From an uncultured Eubacteriales bacterium (lineage in GTDB: Bacteria > Bacillota > Clostridia > Oscillospirales > CAG-272), in NCBI GenBank assembly GCA_934385225.1, contig CAKRPQ010000017.1, positions 1-29,237 of the forward strand: DNA of 29,237 nucleotides. Direction: 5' to 3'. The position numbers and the translations under genes were made by a program. This document shows positions 22,673 through 29,237 of the stretch, piece after piece. The notes under the pieces were generated by a model that saw nothing but the letters and a program-made list of their open reading frames with translations, searched no databases and had not been told where the DNA came from. Within the stretch, counting starts at the first letter, position 1. The number at the start of each line of letters is the position of its first letter.

Positions 22673-23835
22673 GTCGGCGGCATCTTCTTAAAGAACGCCG
22701 ACCCTCTTTTTTTCGGCATAAGGAGCGTGTAAAGCGCGTCCGCCTTATCCGAAATTTCACGCTCGCGCGCGGAAAAAGCGTCGTCTCTTATATCGGCTTC
22801 CTTTGTTGCAACGTAAAAATCCTCACGCCCGCGCAAGTGCGCAAGCACTTCTCTGCCCGCCCGATTTGCCGCGAGCAGGAGCGAATACGCAGGGAAACGT
22901 CTCACATCGGCATTTGTCACGCCGAGAAAAGCCGAGACGAGCGTCCGTCTTATCCTTGCGTTTGTGTATTTTTTTGTCGGGAGCGACGAGAGGAACGCCG
23001 CCGTGTCGGGTGCTTCATTTGCGCGCGACACTATATATTCGGCAAGTCCGCCGTCAGCACCGTGAAAAGCGGAAAGCACTTTCGGGTCTGCCGCACGGAA
23101 GAAAAAGTGCAGATAATCGTAATATTTTTCCGTCCTGACCGGAAAGCGGTCGTCGCGCGCGGCTTTTTCGTATTCGAGAGCCGCTTTTTCGCCCATATAC
23201 TTTGCCGCCGCGGGAAAATCGCCCGACGTGATAAGTTTTCGGAGTGCCGCCGCGGACGGGAAATCGCAGTCTGCGTCCTCGGACGAAAAATTATCCTCAC
23301 GCGCAAGCGTGACGGGAATCACAGTGCTGCCGAGGCGCATTATCGCCTTGATATATTCGAGCGCAAGGATATTATTCGGGGACGACGCGACCTCATTTTT
23401 GCCGAAAAGGGACTCGTATATCTCCGAGGCGGACTTTGCATAGCCGCCCGATTTGTCGTGCGACGCCGCCGCAAAGCGCGTATCGAGCATATTCCGCGCC
23501 GCTTTTGAAAGAGCAGAAATATCGCCGTTCTCGCTCCCGAAATAAAGCTCACTTACGCCCATTCTGTCGGCAATATACACGCCCGCCGTCGCAAAAAACT
23601 CCGCGCCCGACGCCGAATAAGGCATCGGAAGCTCCACTACAAGATCCGCACCCGCACGAAGAGCCGCCGCGGCACGCACATATTTATCGGCGACGGCAGG
23701 TTCGCCGCGCTGGGTGAAGTTTCCGCTCATCACGCAGGCGATCCTATCCGCGCCGTTTGCCCTCGCAAACTCAAAAAGGCGCGCGTGTCCCGCGTGGAAC
23801 GGATTATATTCGCAGATTATCGCGGCTGTTTTCAT
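22660..23835 (-). CDS. tmcAL: TmcAL, tRNA(Met) cytidine acetate ligase
   Basis: This 391-residue cytosolic enzyme uses acetate and ATP to make N4-acetylcytidine at the wobble base of elongator tRNA-Met (Bacillus YlbM family). The N-terminal nucleotidyltransferase fold has IICEYNPFHAGHARLFEFA with the HxGH motif, then VMSGNFTQRGEPA and LVVELPMPYSASGAEFFA, all family signatures. FGSENGD and SPNNILALEYIKA follow. ATG at 23835 is chosen from GAGGAAC just upstream and the family start; longer in-frame readings run into the structured repeat. It is expressed away from the repeat and ends in a strong terminator. Confidence 0.93.
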   Translation of the reverse strand: MKTAAIICEYNPFHAGHARLFEFARANGADRIACVMSGNFTQRGEPAVADKYVRAAAALRAGADLVVELPMPYSASGAEFFATAGVYIADRMGVSELYFGSENGDISALSKAARNMLDTRFAAASHDKSGGYAKSASEIYESLFGKNEVASSPNNILALEYIKAIMRLGSTVIPVTLAREDNFSSEDADCDFPSAAALRKLITSGDFPAAAKYMGEKAALEYEKAARDDRFPVRTEKYYDYLHFFFRAADPKVLSAFHGADGGLAEYIVSRANEAPDTAAFLSSLPTKKYTNARIRRTLVSAFLGVTNADVRRFPAYSLLLAANRAGREVLAHLRGREDFYVATKEADIRDDAFSAREREISDKADALYTLLMPKKRGSAFFKKMPPTIVD

Positions 23836-23883
23836 TTTTGTTCCTCGCGTTTTTAGTTTGTGTAGGGCAGAGGTGCTTTTTTG

Positions 23884-24120
23884 CCTCCCCTGTGTAAGGG
23901 GAGGTGGCGGAGGTGCGCAAGCCCTCCGACGGAAGGGTTGTCTGTCTATCCGCTGACGTGAAGTTTTGCAGCACCGTTCTCCACTTTTTCTTTGATGCCA
24001 CAGGCGCAAAGAAAAAGTTAACAAAAAGAAACGCCGAGAACGTTTCGCCGCTTGCGAGCGGCGACAAGGGCTATGCGCCCTTGACCGCACCGCCTTTGAA
24101 AAGGCGGGCGAAACCTTTAA
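23884..24120. repeat. Structured dispersed repeat, copy 2
   Basis: This complete copy lies between prmA (downstream side) and tmcAL (upstream side). It opens with the hairpin CCTCCCC-TGTGTAA-GGGGAGG (23884-23904). Bases 23888-23964 are identical to 1-77. A 12-bp stem (23983-23994 with 24007-24018) has a 12-base loop ending CAGGCG. A 7-bp stem (24046-24052 with 24057-24063) has a TGCG loop. The last stems match copy 1 exactly. The final motif GGCGGGCGAAAC recurs at 24149-24166. No gene is supported here on either strand. Confidence 0.85.
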
Positions 24121-24208
24121 CTACGGCTAGCCAAAACTTTCAGCCACAGGCGGGCGAAACTTTCAAAGCAGGTGAGACGAAAACTTTTAACAAAGCCGAA
24201 GCAAAACT

Positions 24209-25150
24209 TTACTTTTTAGTTACAACAACGGCGCACCAGCCGTTATCTTCACGCACCTCGACGATTTCAAGTCCGTTTTTCGTGAGTGCGTCAACAACCT
24301 CATCGCGGCGCTCGGTTATAATGCCAGACGTTACAAGTATCGTTCCGTCGTGCATAAGCTCGCCTATATCGGGCGACATTCTGATGATAATATCCGCCAC
24401 GATATTCGCCGTGATTATATCATATGTTCCGCCCGTGCGGTCAACTCCGCGCAGAAGATCCGAAACGTCGCATGTTATATTCGAAAGTCCGCTGTCCTTT
24501 ACGTTCTCACGCGCAACACGGACGGCAACAGGGTCGATATCATATGCCTTACACTCCCTCGCGCCGAGCTTTGACGCGCAGATCGCGAGAATACCGCTTC
24601 CCGTGCCGACGTCAAGCATTCTGTCGCCTTTTTTAACGTACTTTTCAAGCAGTTCGATAACAAGGCGCGTCGTTTCGTGCGTACCTGTACCGAACGCCAT
24701 TCCGGGGTCCATTCGAACGACAATATCGTCCTCTTTCGGCTCGAATTTTTCCCACGCGGGAACGATGACCATATGTTTTCCGATACGGATCGGCTTATAA
24801 TACGCCTTCCACGCGTTCGCCCAGTCGTCCTCGTTTACACCGATGACTTCTATCTTGCCCTCAATGCCCGAATCGCTCATTCTGTCGTGAATGAACGCCA
24901 TTGCCTCGGTCGGGCTTTTCTCGCACGGGATAAAGACCGAAATCGACGCTATCGTTTTATCGGCATTAAGCAGGCTCTCGTCTATAAGGTCGCCGTAGAC
25001 GCTTTTAAGATCGATATCGCTGTAATCCTCTATCATCAGATTATTATCGATCATACTCATTATCGCGCTTGCCCTTTCAAGGTCGGCGAGCGCAACCGTC
25101 AGGCGCACCTGTGTCCACTCTTTGGTCGTTTCCGCTGTATTATTCATCAT
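24209..25150 (-). CDS. prmA: PrmA, ribosomal protein L11 methyltransferase
   Basis: This 313-residue SAM-dependent enzyme trimethylates ribosomal protein L11. The N-terminal substrate-recognition domain (WTQVRLTVALADLERASAIM) is followed by VNEDDWANAWKAYYKPIRIG and the PrmA signature MDPGMAFGTGTHETTRL. SAM motif I is MLDVGTGSGILAICASKLGA, and DIITANIVADIII matches the catalytic-site NI segment. Two adjacent ATGs occur at 25150 and 25147; either fits AAGGGATAAGGA upstream. The gap to dnaJ is six bases, the usual Bacillota arrangement. No clear terminator is seen before the structured repeat downstream. Confidence 0.95.
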   Translation of the reverse strand: MMNNTAETTKEWTQVRLTVALADLERASAIMSMIDNNLMIEDYSDIDLKSVYGDLIDESLLNADKTIASISVFIPCEKSPTEAMAFIHDRMSDSGIEGKIEVIGVNEDDWANAWKAYYKPIRIGKHMVIVPAWEKFEPKEDDIVVRMDPGMAFGTGTHETTRLVIELLEKYVKKGDRMLDVGTGSGILAICASKLGARECKAYDIDPVAVRVARENVKDSGLSNITCDVSDLLRGVDRTGGTYDIITANIVADIIIRMSPDIGELMHDGTILVTSGIITERRDEVVDALTKNGLEIVEVREDNGWCAVVVTKK

Positions 25151-25156
25151 AGATCC

Positions 25157-26293
25157 TTATCCCTTAAAAAATTTCTTGAAGAAGCCCGTGCGCGAGGCGT
25201 AATTGCTTTCTCCGCAACTCTCGGCAAAGGTTCTCATATTCTCTTTCTGTTTTTCGCTCAGGTTTCTCGGTATTTCGACGTTTACCGTGAAGTAAAGGTC
25301 GCCCTTTCTCTGCGAATTTATCACGGTAACGCCCTTGCCTTTAAGCGTAAAGCGCGTTCCCGGCTGCGTTCCCTCGGGAATCTTATATTTGACGCTTCCT
25401 TCAAGCGTCGGAACGTTAATCTCCGCGCCGAGCGTCGCCTCCGCAACCGTCACGGGAACTTCACAATAGAGGTCGTAGCCGTCACGCTCGAATATATTAT
25501 GCTTCTTCACGGCGACGGTGAGAATAAGGTCACCCGCCATTCCGCCGTTTCTGCCGTCCGAGCCCTGACCGCGGAGCGCAATGCGCTCGCCGTCGTCGAT
25601 ACCTGCGGGAATAGAGACTTCCAACTTCTTTGAGACCTTAATATAGCCCGTTCCGCGGCAGTTTGTACAGGGTGTTTTGATTATTTTACCCGTACCGCGG
25701 CAGTTTGAGCAGGTCGTCGTCGACTGGAACTGCATTCCCATCATTCGCTGATTTACGCGCACCTGACCCGAACCGTGGCACTGCGGGCAGGTTTCGGGAC
25801 TTGATCCCTTTGCCGCACCCGAGCCGCTGCATTCGGGGCATTTCTGTATTCTGTTATAGGTGATGTCCTTTTTGGTGCCGAACGCCGCCTCCTCGAACGT
25901 GATCGAAATGCGGACGCCTATATCCTCGCCGCGCATAGGACCGTTACGTCTGCTCTGCGACGAGCCGCCGAAGCCGCCGAACATAGAGCCGAAGATATCC
26001 GAAATGTCGCCGAAATCGCCGAAGCCCGAAAAGCCGCCGTATCCGCCGCCCGCGCCCGCGGACGGGTCGAAAGCGTCGTGACCGTAGCGGTCGTATTTCG
26101 CCTTTTTATCGGGATCGGAAAGCACGGCGTAAGCCTCGTTCACTTCCTTGAACTTCTCCTCCGCCGTCTTATCTCCGGGGTTCATATCGGGGTGGTACTT
26201 CTTCGCGAGCGTGCGGTAAGCCTTTTTTATCGTCGCGTCGTCGGCGCTTTTATCGACTCCGAGCACCTCATAATAATCTCTTTTATCTGCCAT
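25157..26293 (-). CDS. dnaJ: DnaJ, Hsp40 co-chaperone
   Basis: This 378-residue co-chaperone delivers substrates to DnaK and stimulates its ATPase. The J domain (1-70) has the HPD motif (YHPDMNPGDK). A Gly/Phe-rich linker (GGGYGGFSGFGDFGDISDIF) follows. Four zinc-binding CxxCxGxG repeats appear in order: CPECSGSG, CPQCHGSG, CSNCRGTG and CTNCRGTG. The C-terminal substrate domain ends FFKKFFKG. RBS GAGGAAAG lies before ATG. It is separated from dnaK by 254 bases of hairpin-rich sequence, unusual for this operon, while prmA follows at once. Confidence 0.97.
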   Translation of the reverse strand: MADKRDYYEVLGVDKSADDATIKKAYRTLAKKYHPDMNPGDKTAEEKFKEVNEAYAVLSDPDKKAKYDRYGHDAFDPSAGAGGGYGGFSGFGDFGDISDIFGSMFGGFGGSSQSRRNGPMRGEDIGVRISITFEEAAFGTKKDITYNRIQKCPECSGSGAAKGSSPETCPQCHGSGQVRVNQRMMGMQFQSTTTCSNCRGTGKIIKTPCTNCRGTGYIKVSKKLEVSIPAGIDDGERIALRGQGSDGRNGGMAGDLILTVAVKKHNIFERDGYDLYCEVPVTVAEATLGAEINVPTLEGSVKYKIPEGTQPGTRFTLKGKGVTVINSQRKGDLYFTVNVEIPRNLSEKQKENMRTFAESCGESNYASRTGFFKKFFKG

Positions 26294-26547
26294 TTATCTT
26301 TCCTCAAAAAAATACATATCGTCAAGCGGCTGCCCCAAAACTCGATGTTTTGCGGCAGGCGCTCAAAATGCCGGTCGGGATTCCGGCATTTTTGACGCGA
26401 TCTCGGTCGTTTTTGCCGTTTTGTTATCCGTTATACGATTTATTTCGCGGCAAAACGGCGGCATTTTGCCGCCGAGACCGATGTCGACGGGGTGTCCCAA
26501 AACTTATTTTGAGTTTTGGGACACCCCATTTGACGTTCAAGCATTTA
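26294..26547. repeat. Hairpin-rich intergenic element between dnaK and dnaJ
   Basis: At least four inverted repeats crowd this gap. From left: CTGCCCCAAAAC/GTTTTGCGGCAG (about 26329-26357, one mismatch); AAAATGCCGG/CCGGCATTTT; GGCGGCA-TTT-TGCCGCC; and a perfect 16-bp stem 26489-26504 with 26512-26527 (loop 7). GCCGTTTTG and CAAAACGGC can also pair. On the dnaK strand, the 16-bp stem comes first and has no U-run after it. No coding sequence is supported. It could be an attenuator or processing element, or a small palindromic insertion. Confidence 0.75.
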
Positions 26548-28395
26548 TCAGCCGTTATTACCTGTCTTATCCTCGTAATCGGCGTTATAATACGTTCCGT
26601 CGCCGCCCTGTGCGCCAGTGCCGCCCGCATTCGCGTTCGCGTTCGGGTCTGCGCCCTGCTGCTGTGCCTGTGCGTAGAGCTTCTCGGAGATAGCGTAGAA
26701 CGCCTTTTCAAGAGCCTCGGTATCAGCCTTTATAGCCTCTGTATCGCCTCCTGTGACGGTCGTTCTGAGCTTTTCGACAGCTTCCTTTACGGGAGCTTTC
26801 TCTGCGTCGCTGACCTTATCGCCGAGCTCGCCGAGCGTCTTTTCGCTCTGGAAGATAAGCGATTCGGCTTTATTCTTCACATCGACGGCTTCCTTCTGCT
26901 TCTTATCCTCTGCCGCGAACTTTTCGGCGTCCTTGACAGCCTTATCAATATCTTCCTTGCTCATATTTGTGGAGCTTGTAATCGTGATATGCTGTTCCTT
27001 GCCCGTGCCTTTATCCTGCGCCGTTACGTTTACGATACCGTTTGCATCGATATCGAACGTCACTTCGATCTGCGGTACTCCGCGGGGTGCTGCGGGGATT
27101 CCGTCAAGAGTGAAGCGTCCGAGCGTCGTATTGCCCGCCGCCATTTCACGCTCGCCTTGGAGAACGTGTATCTCAACCGACGTCTGTCCGTCCGCCGCCG
27201 TGGAATAAACCTGGCTCTTCTTTACGGGGATAGTCGTGTTTCTGTCGATTATACGGTTGAATACGCCGCCGAGCGTTTCGATACCTAGCGAAAGAGGAGT
27301 TACATCAAGGAGCAGGAGGTCTTTGACCTCGCCGCCGAGGACGCCCGCCTGAATTGCCGCGCCTATCGCTACGCACTCATCGGGGTTAATGCCCTTGAAC
27401 GGGTCTTTGCCGATGAACTTCTTTACAGCCTCCTGGACTGCGGGGATTCTGGTCGAACCGCCGACGAGAAGTACCTTATCTATCTGCGAAGCGTTTACGC
27501 CCGCATCTGCCATTGCCTTCTTTGTCGGAACCATAGTTCTCTCGACAAGGTCGGAGGTAATTCTGTCAAATTCCGCTCTGGTGAGCGTTGCGTCGAAGTG
27601 GAGAGGACCGTTCTGATTTGCGGTGATGAACGGGAGATTGATATTCGTGCTTGTCATGCCCGAAAGCTCGATCTTTGCCTTTTCCGCCGCGTCTTTAAGT
27701 CTTTGGAGAACCATCTTATCCTTGCGGAGGTCAATGCCGTTCTCTGCCATAAACTTATCCGCAATCCAGTCGATGACCTTCTTATCAAAGTCGTCGCCGC
27801 CGAGACGCGTATCGCCGTTTGTCGCAAGAACTTCAAACACGCCGTCCGAAATTTCAAGTATCGACACATCGAATGTACCGCCGCCAAGGTCGAATACCAT
27901 AATTCTCTGGTCGTTTTCCTTATCCATACCGTATGCAAGTGCTGCCGCCGTCGGCTCGTTTATGATACGGAGAACTTCAAGTCCCGCGATCTTGCCCGCG
28001 TCCTTTGTAGCCTGTCTCTGCGCGTCCGAGAAGTATGCGGGGACGGTGATGACAGCCTGTGTTACGGGAGAACCGAGGTATGCCTCGGCATCGCTTTTGA
28101 GTTTTTGAAGTATCATTGCGGAGATTTCCTGAGGTGTATAGCTCTTTCCGTCGATATCGACCTTATAGTTCGTACCCATTTCACGCTTGATACTGATGAC
28201 TGTTCTTTCGGGGTTGGTAATTGCCTGACGTTTAGCAACCTGTCCTACCATTCTTTCGCCCGTCTTTGAGAACGCGACGATAGAAGGTGTTGTTCTCGCG
28301 CCTTCGGGGTTCGGAATTACGATCGGTTCACCGCCCTCGTAAACTGCGACGCAAGAGTTTGTCGTACCTAAATCTATACCAATGATCTTTCCCAT
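26548..28395 (-). CDS. dnaK: DnaK, Hsp70 chaperone
   Basis: This 615-residue ATP-dependent chaperone works with DnaJ and GrpE. The nucleotide-binding domain has GIDLGTTNSCVAV at the start, VITVPAYFSDAQRQATKDAG, MVFDLGGGTFDVSIL and VLLVGGSTRIPAVQ. The linker VKDLLLLDVTPLSLG leads into the substrate domain. The C-terminal tail is short and Gln/Asn/Gly-rich (QQQGADPNANANAGG) and ends DYEDKTGNNG. AGGAGGAAATTTATT precedes the ATG. The gap to grpE is 80 bases. It lies in the classic hrcA-grpE-dnaK-dnaJ order. Confidence 0.98.
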   Translation of the reverse strand: MGKIIGIDLGTTNSCVAVYEGGEPIVIPNPEGARTTPSIVAFSKTGERMVGQVAKRQAITNPERTVISIKREMGTNYKVDIDGKSYTPQEISAMILQKLKSDAEAYLGSPVTQAVITVPAYFSDAQRQATKDAGKIAGLEVLRIINEPTAAALAYGMDKENDQRIMVFDLGGGTFDVSILEISDGVFEVLATNGDTRLGGDDFDKKVIDWIADKFMAENGIDLRKDKMVLQRLKDAAEKAKIELSGMTSTNINLPFITANQNGPLHFDATLTRAEFDRITSDLVERTMVPTKKAMADAGVNASQIDKVLLVGGSTRIPAVQEAVKKFIGKDPFKGINPDECVAIGAAIQAGVLGGEVKDLLLLDVTPLSLGIETLGGVFNRIIDRNTTIPVKKSQVYSTAADGQTSVEIHVLQGEREMAAGNTTLGRFTLDGIPAAPRGVPQIEVTFDIDANGIVNVTAQDKGTGKEQHITITSSTNMSKEDIDKAVKDAEKFAAEDKKQKEAVDVKNKAESLIFQSEKTLGELGDKVSDAEKAPVKEAVEKLRTTVTGGDTEAIKADTEALEKAFYAISEKLYAQAQQQGADPNANANAGGTGAQGGDGTYYNADYEDKTGNNG

Positions 28396-28475
28396 AATAA
28401 ATTTCCTCCTATGAATTATCTATTTTAATTTTAATGGAAAACTGTGTTTTATGACCGAAAATTTTCTTTTCCCGA

Positions 28476-29084
28476 TCAGTTCGCGACTTTTACCATCGCG
28501 TAGCGGAGAACTTTATCCCCGCACATATAGCCTTTCTGCAAAACTTCGACGACTTCTCCCTCGCCGTGCTCGTCGTCCTCGACGTGCATGACGGCGTTAT
28601 GAAGATTCGGGTCGAACTTTCCGCCGACGGCGTCTATTTCCTTAATACCGAGCTTTGACAGAACTTCGTTAAAGCTTTTCAGCGTCAGTTCAAGCCCGTG
28701 CAGGACGCTCTCGCCGTCCTTATAAGCGGCGGCGCGTTCAAGGTTATCAAGAACGGGAAGTATCTTTTCGAGCACGTCTATATACGCGTCCGAATATGCT
28801 CCCTCCTTCTCTTTCGCCGAACGGCGGCGGAAATTATCGTATTCCGCGAGCATCGTCAGGTACTTTTTATTCGATTCCTCCGACGCTTTTTTCTCGTCTT
28901 CCAGCTCTTTTTTGAGCTTTTCTATATCCGCTTCGAGTTTTTTGCACTTTTTGCCCTTTTCATGTTCGTGATCGTGATCGTGATCGTGTGAAGCATCGGC
29001 TTTCGCCTCCTCTTTTATTTCCTCGTCGGAAACTGCCGCATCGCTTTCGTTCTGCGTTTTTGCTGTCTTATTTTCATTCTCCAC
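28476..29084 (-). CDS. grpE: GrpE, nucleotide exchange factor for DnaK
   Basis: This 202-residue co-chaperone releases ADP from DnaK. A charged, disordered N-terminus holds a histidine-aspartate stretch (SHDHDHDHEHE, 32-42) followed by KGKKCKK. A long coiled coil follows (to about 85) with AEYDNFRRRSAKE, then the beta domain with GGKFDPNLHNAVMHVED and VLQKGYMCGDKVLRYAMVKVAN, the GrpE signature. The start is GTG at 29084, with GGGAGG eight bases upstream; it overlaps the hrcA end by 11 bases. The His-rich segment is not part of the standard family and could bind metal. Confidence 0.95.
   Translation of the reverse strand: MENENKTAKTQNESDAAVSDEEIKEEAKADASHDHDHDHEHEKGKKCKKLEADIEKLKKELEDEKKASEESNKKYLTMLAEYDNFRRRSAKEKEGAYSDAYIDVLEKILPVLDNLERAAAYKDGESVLHGLELTLKSFNEVLSKLGIKEIDAVGGKFDPNLHNAVMHVEDDEHGEGEVVEVLQKGYMCGDKVLRYAMVKVAN
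28967..28988. repeat. Hexanucleotide microsatellite inside grpE
   Basis: Three full CGTGAT units plus CGTG encode the His-Asp repeat of GrpE on the minus strand. Gain or loss of a unit would change the number of His-Asp pairs without a frameshift. Confidence 0.8.
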
Positions 29085-29237
29085 TTTCTGTTCCTCCCGT
29101 CAGCAGATTTTTTTTTGCCTCGGCAAGCTCAGTTTTGCCGTTCTCGCCGAGCATATCCGATATGTTCCCGCTTATCGACGATATCGTCGCGAGAACTTTT
29201 GCGTAATCCATTCTTGTCGGTCCTATGACGCCTATGG
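29074..29237 (-). CDS. hrcA: HrcA, heat-inducible transcription repressor (C-terminal 53 residues only)
   Basis: Only the end of the gene is in the window; it continues beyond the right edge. The readable part starts IGVIGPTRMDYAKVLATISS, the conserved C-terminal HrcA signature, and ends LTGGTESGE before TGA. HrcA represses grpE/dnaK and groE operons at CIRCE inverted repeats; the CIRCE site should lie upstream of hrcA, outside the window. The stop overlaps the grpE GTG start by 11 bases, so the two are translationally coupled. Confidence 0.93.
   Translation of the reverse strand, partial: IGVIGPTRMDYAKVLATISSISGNISDMLGENGKTELAEAKKNLLTGGTESGE

Noticed and set aside
23904..24800. A 298-codon plus-strand frame through repeat copy 2 and prmA
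   Set aside because: It begins in the non-coding repeat and runs antisense to prmA, with no family features. The copy-1 equivalent is not preserved as a frame.
26329..26527. Insertion sequence ends flanking a lost transposase between dnaK and dnaJ
   Set aside because: The outer motifs are similar but not matched terminal inverted repeats, and no transposase remnant or target duplication is visible. It is kept only as a hairpin element.

Overview
The window is about 29 kb of chromosome with moderate G+C, roughly half by eye. It comes from a Bacillota member, most likely an uncultured, gut-type Clostridia (inference). The evidence is the ctsR-mcsA-mcsB-clpC and hrcA-grpE-dnaK-dnaJ-prmA heat-shock operons, a split GlgC/GlgD ADP-glucose pyrophosphorylase, PlsY, TmcAL, a tRNA gene with encoded CCA, and strong AGGAGG-type ribosome binding sites. 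No phage, plasmid, transposase or CRISPR locus is visible. Most of the window is core genome.

Layout, left to right. Bases 1-240 hold a structured non-coding repeat. Next is a leftward glycogen operon, glgB-glgC-glgD (4648 to 269), from a consensus promoter at 4711-4739. A divergent promoter at 4963-4991 starts a rightward block: DUF3006 protein, plsY, a SAM methyltransferase and a tandem PspC protein. After a terminator come ftsH and an HdeD-like membrane protein. An A+T-rich islet (10186-11314) carries two tandem paralogous small membrane proteins, a possible 36-residue leader peptide and a near-perfect promoter. It is bounded by two near-identical hairpins.

The leftward ctsR-mcsA-mcsB-clpC operon (15951 to 11376) has two overlapping CtsR operators on its promoter. 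An inverted copy of the operator repeat lies 85 bases further upstream, inside the 3' end of a small ORF. A tRNA-Leu(CAA) gene with its own promoter and terminator follows. Then comes a rightward operon tcdA, Nudix hydrolase, NusG-II protein, Gx transporter and ApbE lipoprotein; its last three members resemble part of a flavin-based extracellular electron transfer module. Next is a large BspA-type surface protein with its own promoter, convergent with tmcAL.

Bases 23884-24120 hold the second copy of the repeat seen at the left edge. Right of it lies the hrcA (partial)-grpE-dnaK-dnaJ-prmA chaperone operon, leftward. It is broken between dnaK and dnaJ by 254 bases packed with hairpins.

The genes group into carbon storage (glg), envelope lipid and membrane quality control (plsY, ftsH, PspC), protein quality control (CtsR/McsAB/ClpC; HrcA/GrpE/DnaK/DnaJ), tRNA maturation (tRNA-Leu, TcdA, TmcAL) and periplasmic flavinylation (ApbE). 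The least explained items are the two-copy repeat with compensatory stem changes, the hairpin array between dnaK and dnaJ, and the small-membrane-protein islet.
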